Source of the DNA: Fidelibacterota bacterium
Lineage (GTDB): Bacteria; Pseudomonadota; Alphaproteobacteria; Rhodospirillales; Rhodospirillaceae
Assembly (NCBI GenBank): GCA_947473445.1
Contig: CANJEU010000042.1
Location: forward strand, 1 to 10,594
DNA length: 10,594 bases
Reading direction: 5' to 3'
Below are positions 1 to 6,442 of the stretch, piece by piece; positions within the stretch are counted from its first letter, which is position 1, and each line of letters begins with the position of its first letter. The notes beneath the pieces were generated by a model. That model saw nothing but the letters and a program-made list of their open reading frames with translations, did no database searches and was not told where the DNA came from. The position numbers and the translations under genes are program-made.

Positions 1-219
1 AAGACGAATTCCTTCGCCGTCACCACTCGGAGACAGGAACTCGATGCCTTCACGCTCGAAGACACGTCGGATGGCATGCGATGTGCTGAGCCTGGGATCA
101 ACCACGCCCTGCTCGAAGCGAATAACGGAATTCAGCGCCAGCACGGCTTTGTCCGCCAATTTCTGGCGGGTCCATCCCAAAAACGCTCTCGCGGCGCGCG
201 CCTCGCGGGGAGTAAGCAT
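1..219 (-). CDS. Small XRE-family helix-turn-helix regulator (3' end cut off by window)
   Basis: Reading the reverse strand from an ATG at 217-219 gives 73 codons without a stop up to the window edge. The peptide opens MLTPREARAARAFLGWTRQK and continues with an XRE-type HTH: KLADKAVLALNSVIRFEQG is the recognition region, followed by a DPRLSTSHAIRRVFEREGIEF segment. Small alphaproteobacterial XRE regulators of about 70-80 residues share this layout and usually end soon after a GxGxRL-like tail, which is seen here (GDGEGIRL), so little is probably missing. It should bind DNA as a dimer; target unknown. No good Shine-Dalgarno precedes the ATG. It faces away from the zinc-ribbon gene, so the space between them may hold divergent promoters. 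Its place in the accessory half suggests a regulator of the element or its cargo, which is inference. Confidence 0.8.
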   Translation of the reverse strand, partial: MLTPREARAARAFLGWTRQKLADKAVLALNSVIRFEQGVVDPRLSTSHAIRRVFEREGIEFLSPSGDGEGIRL

Positions 220-519
220 CGTCGGAACCGGTATCAAAGGATGCTCGGAAGTCTGCTAGCGGAGAAGCCCGCACGTCCTACGTTGCTCCCGCTCCTGACA
301 CACAAAGCCCCGCTGGACGATCTACCGACCTAGAACTCGCGCAGTTTAACAGTGAGGAGCGATAAAGTCTGTTCAGTGGCGGCACCTCCACCGCGCTCGG
401 ACGCGTCGCTATCGCTACCAATTGGCAGAGTCGCATCTTACGCTCCAGGACCCTTCGGCAGGCTTTGCTTTCCACTGGCACCTTGGCATGATCGCGCCAA
501 CGCGCAGCAAGGAGCCACC
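220..519. other. Divergent intergenic region, no convincing gene
   Basis: About 300 bases lie between the start of the XRE gene (reverse) and the zinc-ribbon gene (forward). Open frames exist on both strands but have no family signature or ribosome binding site. The zinc-ribbon frame is open further upstream to 352, but that extension is Arg/Pro/Ser-rich low-quality peptide and is probably not translated. The region presumably carries promoters for both flanking genes; no hexamer pair stands out. Confidence 0.5.
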
Positions 520-738
520 ATGGTGGCCCGATCTATCGACCCGACCGCACTCCGTCTGGACGAAGACTGGCAGGGCAACAACGCCGCGTTCACCTGCACG
601 TCCTGCAGCAAGGTCTACATCGTGAGTGGCATGATGCACAAAAGCGGCCGGCCATGTCCTAAATGCGGGAAATCAAAGGGCTTCGTCAAAGGCGGTAAAG
701 GTTCAGGTGGATCCGCTAAACTCCAGACTGATGAATAG
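520..738 (+). CDS. Small Cys4 zinc-ribbon protein (72 aa), function unknown
   Basis: A 72-residue protein starts at an ATG preceded by AAGGAG seven bases upstream, which decides this start over an in-frame upstream one. It has two CxxC pairs, Cys26/Cys29 (CTSC) and Cys46/Cys49 (CPKC), 16 residues apart, the classic zinc-ribbon arrangement; the first follows the segment DWQGNNAAFT and the second is followed by GKSKGF. The tail is Gly/Lys/Ser-rich (KGGKGSGGSAK), probably flexible and basic, consistent with nucleic-acid contact. No catalytic domain is present. It converges with the Mrr-like nuclease gene across 148 bases. Similar short zinc-ribbon proteins are annotated only as hypothetical as far as I recall. 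A role as a DNA-binding or partner subunit for the neighbouring nuclease is speculation. Confidence 0.75.
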   Translation: MVARSIDPTALRLDEDWQGNNAAFTCTSCSKVYIVSGMMHKSGRPCPKCGKSKGFVKGGKGSGGSAKLQTDE

Positions 739-886
739 CCGACGTAGTATGAGACACGCACGGATGATCGACCTCGTCATGGCGTGGCGACCCATATCAT
801 AACAACTGGGCCGACGAATTGGAGGCGGAAGCGATATCGGCAACGCGGCATTGGGATGTTCCTTGACGTGGTCGGGATGCCGTACG

Positions 887-1702
887 CTAGACGCGTGCTG
901 CGTCGAGTAACTCCTGGAACTTGAGCAGGTCGCTGTGGTGCAATAGGTGGACGTCATTCGTCGCGGCCAGTTGCTTTGCCGAGGAGGTATAGCCAGCGGT
1001 GGAAACTACGACGGCCACGTTAGCTTTATAATGGCTTCGCGCGGCCGCAATTTCCTGAACCGCGAAGTTCCCAACTGGGGTCCCATATTGCTTGCACTGT
1101 ATCACCACCCGCTTGGTGTCTTTGGTCGCAATGATATCTGCGCCCTGGTCACCAGAGGCCTGGGTGACGCTAGTGTTCCAACCTGCGCCGTTCAGGAGTC
1201 TCGAACAGTAGTGTTCGTACTCGAGGGGCGACATACTTCCATCGTAGTCAATTTGACTAGCGATGCGGTCCGCTTCCTCTCGCGCCGCCTTCTCAATGAT
1301 ATCTGTCGAAATCTTGCTAAGCGTTGGGGCGATAGACTCCGCTTGGAACTCAGTGAGAGTGGGTCGGTAAACTCTATCGACAAAACGCTGCACCTCGGCG
1401 TTCCATGGCTTCGTATCAATACCGCCATACTCGTCCGCTTTAACCAGCATCAACCGTTTCCTTGCTAGCGTGTCGAGATGCCTCTTCGTTATTTCGTGCA
1501 TCTTATCTTTGGCACGAACAATGGCGCGTTCGCGCTGCCGAGATGTCGCAATCTTCAAGTAGATGTAACCAGCGACGATCAGTAGGACTGCTAGTCCGAG
1601 CCATCCCCCAGTACCCATTTCGGACACTAGTGAGCTGCCCTCCTCCGCAATTAACCAAGCGAGAAGATAGACCCCAAAGAACAAAGCGAGTGCTTTCTTC
1701 AT
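887..1702 (-). CDS. Membrane-anchored Mrr-type restriction endonuclease
   Basis: A 271-residue protein with three parts. Residues 4-20 and about 33-50 are two hydrophobic segments separated by a short acidic loop, followed by the positive stretch SRQRER, so the rest should be cytoplasmic. Residues 55-150 are charged and mostly helical, with YGGIDTKPWNAEVQRFVDRV in the middle. Residues 157-271 are an Mrr_cat (PF04471) nuclease of the PD-(D/E)xK fold: SPLEYEHYCSRLL helix, GDQGADII with Asp189, VIQCKQY with Gln202 and Lys204, then VVVSTAGYTSSAKQLA. All expected active-site residues are present. The family cleaves DNA, often modified DNA, and is common in defence loci. ATG at 1702 is preferred; a GTG nine bases upstream is possible, and neither has a clear ribosome binding site. 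The membrane anchor is less usual than soluble Mrr. Target and modification dependence cannot be read from sequence. Confidence 0.87.
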   Translation of the reverse strand: MKKALALFFGVYLLAWLIAEEGSSLVSEMGTGGWLGLAVLLIVAGYIYLKIATSRQRERAIVRAKDKMHEITKRHLDTLARKRLMLVKADEYGGIDTKPWNAEVQRFVDRVYRPTLTEFQAESIAPTLSKISTDIIEKAAREEADRIASQIDYDGSMSPLEYEHYCSRLLNGAGWNTSVTQASGDQGADIIATKDTKRVVIQCKQYGTPVGNFAVQEIAAARSHYKANVAVVVSTAGYTSSAKQLAATNDVHLLHHSDLLKFQELLDAARV

Positions 1703-1790
1703 GTGCACCACAATTATTTACTGCGGCTCCAATATGATTCGAACCAAGCTGATCAGGAAGCCGAAAGTGCGCCATCCCTGAATGGTTATG

Positions 1791-1856
1791 CCGGGCTTGA
1801 TGCCCCGGTGCCGCACTACCCCGTAGGAGCGGCACCGACGGGTTGCCGTCCCGGTG
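1791..1856. repeat. Cluster of overlapping inverted repeats upstream of the Mrr-like gene
   Basis: Three stems are packed into 66 bases. Stem A pairs 1793-1796 with 1802-1805 (CC/GG beyond a bulge). Stem B is perfect: GGTGCCGC (1807-1814) with GCGGCACC (1829-1836), with an inner CTAC/GTAG stem and a CCC loop. Stem C pairs GACGG (1837-1841) with CCGTC (1846-1850), and can extend using CACC (1833-1836) with GGTG (1853-1856), which would break stem B. Stems A and B also compete for 1807-1808. It lies 90-155 bases upstream of the nuclease start. No T-run follows on either strand, so it is not a standard terminator. It may be a structured leader or a protein-binding palindrome. Confidence 0.5.
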
Positions 1857-1980
1857 TCAGCGCTGTGCGCCAGTTGCTCTCGCAGGACCAAGTGTGGCCA
1901 GCACCGGTCAAATCCAGCAACTGCGAGTCCGCTACCCTTGAGGATACGACGCTTGAGGAGTGGTTAATCGGGATCGCGCC

Positions 1981-2199
1981 TTAATTCCCCACGCCGACGA
2001 AGGTCCGAGGCGCTGATTTCACTATTGGCAGGAACGTGGCGCAGCGGTAGCGACGCACTGGTTCTACGCTTGCCAATGGTCCAACGGCCTCTACGGGGGC
2101 AGGTGGCAGAGGCGCGGTGCATCGGAAGGCGCGGGCTTCTTCGGCGATGCGTCTGAGGATCTCCAACTCTTCGGAGGTTAGGGGCGGCTCAAATGTCAT
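1981..2199 (-). CDS. Hypothetical small protein (72 aa), weak support
   Basis: The frame opens with MTFEPPLTSEELEILRRIAEEA, a plausible charged amphipathic helix, then a Pro/Ala/Val-rich middle and a tail I do not recognise. An in-frame ATG lies 15 bases further upstream (2214); neither start has a good ribosome binding site. No domain, signal peptide or membrane segment is seen. It is on the same strand as its neighbours, between the unknown 184-residue gene and the nuclease. The N-terminal half looks coding; the rest may be chance or a decayed gene. Confidence 0.33.
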   Translation of the reverse strand: MTFEPPLTSEELEILRRIAEEARAFRCTAPLPPAPVEAVGPLASVEPVRRYRCATFLPIVKSAPRTFVGVGN

Positions 2200-2339
2200 C
2201 CGAATACTTAGCATAGAAAAAGCTGCCGCGCGTCCGGAGAGTGATCCGGCGTTGAGTGGCAGGACATTTAGGATATCTAGAGGTCGCGGTTTCTACTCAA
2301 CATAAACTAGGCCATGGATCTTGGAGTGCCGCGTGGGCA

Positions 2340-2894
2340 TCAACCAACCGACCACTCGATGGTGTTGTGTCCGTTGTCCGTTTCACAGACGGTAATATAC
2401 CTTTCCCGTCCTATAGCTACGACACCCTTGGGCAATCCCACCTCGCGCAGCTTGCGATGAACTAAGCGCAAGGCATCGATTCTTTCATTTGGCCTGCAGC
2501 TCCGGGAAAACAGAAAATACATGTCACAGTCGTTCGGCGTGAACGCCTTCTCCGTCACGAGGTCCGACTGGTTATAATAATGCTCCACATGCCAATCGAG
2601 GTGGATCATTAGGGCTTCGGTGCGAGCGGGGCCCGCGCTAGGGCAAACAATAGAGTGCCCCACTTCCATCTTTTCCGTTGCGACAGTGATGGCGGCTTCA
2701 ACGCACTCCAGAGCGCGCGAATAGGTTATCTCAGAGTCGCAGAGCGCAATCATGTCATAATCGCCGGTCTCCCCGCACGGAGAACGTCCGGAGCGCAAAG
2801 GGATCAGCGTATACGTAATGCGCAATACATCGACATCAAGCCCGTCAAGAGTGCCAAGTCCGACACTGCTACCCTGGTAGAGTTTGGTCATCAT
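2340..2894 (-). CDS. Hypothetical protein (184 aa), unrecognised
   Basis: I do not recognise a family. The protein starts MMTKLYQGSSVGLGTLDGLD, and AAAGGA lies 11 bases before the first ATG, a usable ribosome binding site. It has no signal peptide or membrane segment and looks soluble and mixed alpha/beta, with an Asp/Glu-rich middle (ETGDYDMIALCDSE), a His/Tyr-rich patch (HLDWHVEHYYNQ) around residues 98-109, and a C-terminal helix-strand stretch (RIDALRLVHRKLREVGLPKG then VVAIGRERYITVCET). It contains seven or so cysteines but no paired CxxC. The gene lies 73 bases downstream of the 125-residue gene on the same strand, so they may be co-transcribed. No function is claimed. Confidence 0.62.
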   Translation of the reverse strand: MMTKLYQGSSVGLGTLDGLDVDVLRITYTLIPLRSGRSPCGETGDYDMIALCDSEITYSRALECVEAAITVATEKMEVGHSIVCPSAGPARTEALMIHLDWHVEHYYNQSDLVTEKAFTPNDCDMYFLFSRSCRPNERIDALRLVHRKLREVGLPKGVVAIGRERYITVCETDNGHNTIEWSVG

Positions 2895-2967
2895 GTGATC
2901 TTCAATCCTTTTGATTTTAATCGTTGATCATTTCGGCAGCGAGTGCGCCTACGGATGCATTGTCAGA

Positions 2968-3345
2968 TCAGAGCGCACCAACGAGTACTTCGGCGGGTGC
3001 GATCGACTCTCGAGGCTCTTGCACGGAAACGCGGTGCCTAATTCGCTCTCTTGTTTTGGGAGGTAGGTCGCCAAACCAGACCCACACGGCACTTCCAGGG
3101 CGTCGCGCAAACTCCAAGGGCCCTACGCATTGATATTCCTCGGGGAGGTCCGAAACACCATACGGATCGAAGAGATAGCCGTTGAACCACTCCACTTCCA
3201 CGTTTTCAGGATCGATCTCGCACCCGGTCGTCGTCCTAATAGTAGACCATTCCTCTAGCGCTTCAGGCTCATTGGTGGACGCCTTTCTCATTGCTCCCGT
3301 CCACTGAGCCAACTCATTCTCCGCATACACAGACAACAGCAACAT
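2968..3345 (-). CDS. Hypothetical protein (125 aa), unrecognised
   Basis: A strong ribosome binding site (GGAGG, five bases before ATG) supports translation from 3345. The N-terminus (MLLLSVYAENELAQW) is mildly hydrophobic but too short and too polar to be a convincing signal peptide. The middle is aromatic-rich: VEVEWFNGYLFDPYGVSDLPEEYQ around residues 49-72, then RRPGSAVWVWFGDLPPKTRERIRHR. This looks like a compact soluble domain, and I believe comparable uncharacterised proteins occur in proteobacterial accessory regions, but I cannot name a family. It follows the 58-residue gene by 42 bases and precedes the 184-residue gene by 73, all on one strand, so an operon with DUF5681 upstream is plausible. 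Confidence 0.68.
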   Translation of the reverse strand: MLLLSVYAENELAQWTGAMRKASTNEPEALEEWSTIRTTTGCEIDPENVEVEWFNGYLFDPYGVSDLPEEYQCVGPLEFARRPGSAVWVWFGDLPPKTRERIRHRVSVQEPRESIAPAEVLVGAL

Positions 3346-3387
3346 GGATACCTCCGAGGGAATTAAGCGAAAGGGTGCCCGCGAGCG

Positions 3388-3564
3388 CTAGACGAATTTG
3401 ACAACAAGTAATTGAACGACCACTGGGACGCCGTTGGGGTAATTGCGTATACGACGCTCTTCTACAGTCTCGTTTTCATGGACCAACAACAGCGCCCTCT
3501 CAACGCTAGGAGCGGCGCTCACGCGCTCCAGTTTTCGGATACGGCGTTCAAGGCGACTAACCAT
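3388..3564 (-). CDS. Small charged protein (58 aa) overlapping the DUF5681 gene
   Basis: The ATG at 3562-3564 lies inside the end of the DUF5681 gene; start and upstream stop overlap by 8 bases (ATGGTTAG), typical of translational coupling. The protein begins MVSRLERRIRKLERVSA, a basic amphipathic helix or short coiled coil, followed by VERALLLVHENETVEERRI and a hydrophobic tail VVVQLLVVKFV. A GAGGG stretch upstream, within the DUF5681 codons, may serve as its ribosome binding site. Small proteins starting this way are often found directly behind DUF5681 genes in alphaproteobacterial elements, as I recall; function unknown. The frame is open upstream to 3663 but that part overlaps the DUF5681 gene deeply and is not likely translated. 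Confidence 0.62.
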   Translation of the reverse strand: MVSRLERRIRKLERVSAAPSVERALLLVHENETVEERRIRNYPNGVPVVVQLLVVKFV

Positions 3565-4033
3565 GATGGCCCTCAAGAAGGCGAAGACGGCGTTCGTGGT
3601 CTTCTGATTCGATCGCGCGGCGTCGAGCTTCGAGCAAGCTGGACATGTGAGCGCCTTCTTCAAGGTCTAGCCTCCCCGCGGCCACGGCCTGAATTATCAG
3701 TGATTGCGATTTCGCCACCCCGGCAGCGTCGTCAACTGGTGGGAGGTCGACGTGGATCGTTCGCGAGCGGCGCACCGGCACCATGCGATCAACGATCAAC
3801 CGAGCCGCTGTCATGTCGCCGGCCAGGGCCGCGTCGATCACCTTTTTGACCACCCGCTCGACGTCACACCCCATCAACCTTTCCGCCAAGATAGTAACGG
3901 CGTGGCGCGTTCCCGGTTTCTTGCCAGCAGGATTTCCCGATTGACCCGGCTTGAACCGCGTATTTCGTTTTGCCTGTTTTGGGACTGCATAAGCAGGCAC
4001 CTTCTGGCCGAGCGACTGATCCTTTTTATGCAT
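3557..4033 (-). CDS. DUF5681 domain-containing protein
   Basis: The 158-residue product carries the DUF5681 (PF18932) signature at residues 26-43, RFKPGQSGNPAGKKPGTR, followed by a helical region (ERLMGCDVERVVKKVIDAALAGDMTAARLIVDRMVP). The C-terminal third is charged and helical (SSLLEARRRAIESEDHERRLRLLEG). DUF5681 proteins are uncharacterised but common in prophages and integrated elements, often near terminase genes; no terminase is visible here. Start choice is uncertain: ATG at 4033 is used, while a GTG at 4051 is in frame; neither has a strong ribosome binding site. It overlaps the next gene by 8 bases, suggesting coupled expression. A DNA-binding or packaging-related role is inference. 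Confidence 0.82.
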   Translation of the reverse strand: MHKKDQSLGQKVPAYAVPKQAKRNTRFKPGQSGNPAGKKPGTRHAVTILAERLMGCDVERVVKKVIDAALAGDMTAARLIVDRMVPVRRSRTIHVDLPPVDDAAGVAKSQSLIIQAVAAGRLDLEEGAHMSSLLEARRRAIESEDHERRLRLLEGHHG

Positions 4034-4581
4034 ATTGGCAATGAACCCCACGCAACAGGATTAAGAACAAAGAGAAGATATGGTACTCGAAGGCCTCGAT
4101 GACGTCGGCGTCATGAGGGACTTCGCCACTTTTGAATTTTGAGGCCGACGTTGGTTTTCGTATCTCCAACCGAGCTGTTTCTGTCTCTTCAACCTGATTT
4201 CTAATCATCTTTGCTCTAAGGAAACCCCGGAGCGAGGGTATAGGACGAACCATCCCCGCCAGCGGCGAGGACGGTCCGACCCGTCGGCGTATGCGTTGCT
4301 CCACGGAGCCACCCCATCGCTTTCAGGTCCTAATCTCAACATCGTTCTGGATCAGGACGGCACCTACTTACGACGATGAACGAACCGCCGATGGTCTCGC
4401 TCGTGCCTTACGGACCGCGATTGGGCGTGTGACCATATCCCCTGGTAGCCCCTTAATCCTGCCGCGCCAGCGTTGTTATCCCGCTCACGACAGGTCAGAA
4501 ATCAAACTATGGAGAGCACCTCCGATTTATTTGCGTGCACTAAGTTCGTTCGCCTTGTTGTCTTCAATCCAGGCGTCGAAG
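4034..4581. other. 548-base stretch without a convincing gene
   Basis: The region lies between the DUF5681 and AlpA-like genes. A reverse-strand frame (4026-4304, 92 codons) is Arg-rich at its start, has a hydrophobic end (HIFSLFLILLRG), overlaps the start of DUF5681 and lacks a ribosome binding site and a family match, so I do not call it. A long forward frame from 4291 is the antisense shadow of the AlpA-like gene. The region contains an inverted repeat at 4094-4118. It could be a decayed gene or a regulatory/replication segment. Confidence 0.45.
4094..4118. repeat. Inverted repeat, bulged 10-bp stem
   Basis: CCTC-G-ATGACG (4094-4104) pairs with CGTCATGAGG (4109-4118) around a TCGG loop; one G is bulged. 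It lies about 60 bases upstream of the DUF5681 start, reading on the reverse strand. No T-run follows on either strand, so an operator or recombination-protein site is as likely as a terminator. Confidence 0.5.
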
Positions 4582-4833
4582 CTAAGCTTTAAGGTCTGCG
4601 TTGGCGGCCGCCATCGGCACATTGGCCGATGCTTTTGTCGCCAGGTTCTTCAGCGACGCGTAGGTCAGCAAACGCTTGCCGCCCACCTTGGTGCTTTCGA
4701 CCACACCGGCTTTAATGAGTTCGTAGAGTTTGGTCGGCCGCAAACCAATGAGGTCGCAGGCGGTCTTGACCGTGACAAAGATGGGTTCAAGAGCAAATGC
4801 ATCGAGTGCACTAGCTTCAGACTTCTTCTGCAT
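4582..4833 (-). CDS. AlpA-like / HTH_17 DNA-binding protein, probable excisionase or regulator
   Basis: An 83-residue protein with an ideal ribosome binding site (GGAGG four bases before ATG). Residues about 18-66 form an HTH_17 (PF12728, MerR-like winged helix) domain: IFVTVKTACDLIGLRPTKLYELIKAG is the helix-turn-helix, and VESTKVGGKRLLTYASLKNLA the wing and last helix. The 15-residue N-terminus and the Ala/Asn-rich tail (SANVPMAAANADLKA) look flexible. Such proteins beside a P4-type integrase usually act as excisionases (bending DNA at att sites) or activate integrase transcription. Here it is downstream of the integrase on the same strand, 242 bases away. The tail overlaps another open reverse frame (see findings), so the C-terminus may be frameshift-altered. 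The family call is firm; excision versus regulation is not decided. Confidence 0.82.
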   Translation of the reverse strand: MQKKSEASALDAFALEPIFVTVKTACDLIGLRPTKLYELIKAGVVESTKVGGKRLLTYASLKNLATKASANVPMAAANADLKA

Positions 4834-4953
4834 GTTTCCTCCAAAGGCGGGCCGCTGCGTACAGTGATGAAATGCAAACTAATCCCGCGCAGAAACATCA
4901 ATGAAGAAAAAAGTGCTGCGAATGCAAAGATACACCGCTGCCGTGTGTCATTT

Positions 4954-4968
4954 AGTGCGTTAGGCACT
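4954..4968. repeat. Short hairpin in the integrase-AlpA gap
   Basis: AGTGC (4954-4958) and GCACT (4964-4968) form a perfect 5-bp stem with a 5-base loop. It lies upstream of the AlpA-like gene on the reverse strand. It may be part of a promoter/operator region; it lacks a T-run and is short enough to be chance. Confidence 0.3.
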
Positions 4969-5006
4969 TTCCCCACTCAAACCGCACAACCCAGACGCGG
5001 AATGAA

Positions 5007-5029
5007 GTGATTCGATTGGCATCGAACAC
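5007..5029. repeat. Inverted repeat just downstream of the integrase gene
   Basis: TTCGAT (5011-5016) and ATCGAA (5021-5026) are perfect inverted copies around TGGC, and GTG (5007-5009) with CAC (5027-5029) extends the stem past a single bulged A. It lies 47 bases past the integrase stop in the direction of transcription. There is no T-run, so it may be a weak terminator, an RNA 3'-end stabiliser, or a dyad operator for the AlpA-like gene. Confidence 0.45.
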
Positions 5030-5075
5030 ACGCCCAGCGTTCCGACTCGGTCCGTTGCGAACATCGTTGAGGAAA

Positions 5076-6326
5076 CTACTCAGCAGCGCTTATGGAAACG
5101 ACTCTTGCGCCTCGCACAACTGGCGACGAGGCGCAAAAACCTTCCCATGCGTCCATCAAGTGCCGCCGCTTTTCATAAAGGTCGCCTCGGTCATAGGCCT
5201 GCTTCGTTTCGTCGCCAACAACATGAGCAATGGCCTTCTCGCAAACCGCCCAAGGGAAGCGTGTCTGTTCTGCAGCCCAAGTCCGAAACGTCGCGCGAAA
5301 GCCGTGCGTCGTTGCCTCCTCGGAGACTCCCATACGGGCGAGCAGCATTCGCAACGCGCCGTCTGTCAAATGCTTCCCCCGACGCAGACCCTGGAAGAGA
5401 TAGGGATTCTCTGAGGAGCGAGGCAGGAGTTTCAAAATCTCAAGAGCGCGGCTAGACAGCGGCACACGATGGTCCTTCGCCTTACCGCGTCGGCCCTTCA
5501 TACGCACCTTCGGTACTGTCCATGACTTTTCGAAGTCAGAGATTTCGGCGGGGACGGCCTTCAGAGCCTCATTGGCACGCACACCGGTGAGGATGATCCA
5601 TTCGAGCGCCCGCGCCGCGACGCTGTCTAGTGCGCGTAGGCGCGCCATGAAGGCTGGCATCTGAACGACGGGGAGGGCTAGGTGGTGCTCGGTTTCCGCG
5701 ACGTCGGCCGTATGCGGTAACAAATCCTTGAGGTTGCCGCGCCAAGCGGCAGGATTATCGCCCTCGCGGTAATTCAAGGCCTTGCACCAGTCCAAGACCG
5801 CCTCGATCCGGCCGCGCACTCGGGAAGCAGTTTCGGGCTTTGTCGTCCAGATCGGGTCGAGCACGGCCTTGACCATGGCCGTGGTGATGGACTGGACAGC
5901 GACGTTTCCCAGGGTAGGGTTTACGTAGGTGTTGAGCGTGTTGGTCCACTGCTGCCGGTGCTTATCGTTTTTCCAAGCGTGGGACTTGTCGCGGATGAAG
6001 GCCGCAGCGGCCTCTGTGAACGTGATCGCCTGTGCGCCGACCAACCGTGCGGCGGCGCGATCCTTCTCCCGCGCTTCGATGGGGTCTTGTCCTTCCTGTC
6101 GAAGGCGCTTGAAGCGATCTCGCTGCTGGCGGGCGTCCTCAAGGCTGGTGGCTGGATAGGCTCCGAGGCCCATCTCGCGGGCTTTACCGTCGAGCATGTA
6201 GCGGAGAATCCAACTCCGCGCCCTCGGGCCCCGTACCTGAAGATATAGGCCGTCGCCGTCAGAATGGAGGCCGGGGCCAGATTTACGGGCCTTCGCATCC
6301 GTCATCTTGTTGATCAGTTTTGCCAT
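5076..6326 (-). CDS. Site-specific tyrosine integrase, P4 type
   Basis: A full-length 416-residue integrase. Residues 1-90 are the DUF4102/Arm-DNA-binding domain (MAKLINKMTDAKARKSG, DGDGLYLQV, LGAYPATSLEDARQQRD), about 100-200 the SAM-like core-binding domain, and 215-395 the catalytic domain. Catalytic residues are all visible: Arg250 (LTGVRANEA), Lys near 277 (VRMKGRRGK), His341 and Arg344 (HGFRATFRTW), His368 (AIAHVVGD) and the nucleophile Tyr378 (QAYDRGDLYEKRR). It recombines attP with a tRNA attB through a covalent Tyr-DNA intermediate. ATG at 6326 is chosen because family members begin this way and GGAG lies nine bases upstream; the frame stays open through the tRNA to 6653, an artefact. 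It sits 152 bases from the tRNA-Ser 3' end, on the same strand, so that tRNA is the expected target. It appears intact. Confidence 0.96.
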   Translation of the reverse strand: MAKLINKMTDAKARKSGPGLHSDGDGLYLQVRGPRARSWILRYMLDGKAREMGLGAYPATSLEDARQQRDRFKRLRQEGQDPIEAREKDRAAARLVGAQAITFTEAAAAFIRDKSHAWKNDKHRQQWTNTLNTYVNPTLGNVAVQSITTAMVKAVLDPIWTTKPETASRVRGRIEAVLDWCKALNYREGDNPAAWRGNLKDLLPHTADVAETEHHLALPVVQMPAFMARLRALDSVAARALEWIILTGVRANEALKAVPAEISDFEKSWTVPKVRMKGRRGKAKDHRVPLSSRALEILKLLPRSSENPYLFQGLRRGKHLTDGALRMLLARMGVSEEATTHGFRATFRTWAAEQTRFPWAVCEKAIAHVVGDETKQAYDRGDLYEKRRHLMDAWEGFCASSPVVRGARVVSISAAE

Positions 6327-6343
6327 GCCAAATGTCTCCGCCG

Positions 6344-6363
6344 AAGCCCACGAACAAGCCCAC
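6344..6363. repeat. Two direct 8-bp repeats, candidate integrase arm sites
   Basis: AAGCCCAC occurs at 6344-6351 and again at 6356-6363, a 12-base period close to one helical turn, between the integrase start and the tRNA 3' end. Arm-type sites bound by the integrase N-terminal domain are typically short direct repeats in this position. The same stretch overlaps the integrase leader, so binding there could also repress integrase. Confidence 0.4.
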
Positions 6364-6442
6364 AAGATTTCGCCGAATGGAGACGGCGGACCGCGAAAGG
6401 GCGCAACGACGATAAGCCCGGGGATGCGCTGTTTTCTATGGG

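Noticed and set aside
1737..1746. GATTCGAACC, identical to part of the tRNA-Ser T-arm, as a possible second att site
   Set aside because: The match is only 10 bases, and the bases to its left, which should match the tRNA 3' end in a true att site, do not. A match this short is expected by chance at an appreciable rate.
2031..2075. tRNA-like D-arm (GTGGCGCAGCGGTAGC) suggesting another tRNA
   Set aside because: No matching acceptor, anticodon or T-arm could be placed around it.
4026..4304. Reverse 92-codon frame upstream of DUF5681
   Set aside because: It has no ribosome binding site or domain, and overlaps the DUF5681 start; coding is possible but not supported.
4291..5010. Long forward open frame of 239 codons
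   Set aside because: It is antisense to the well-supported AlpA-like gene, has no family signature and no ribosome binding site.
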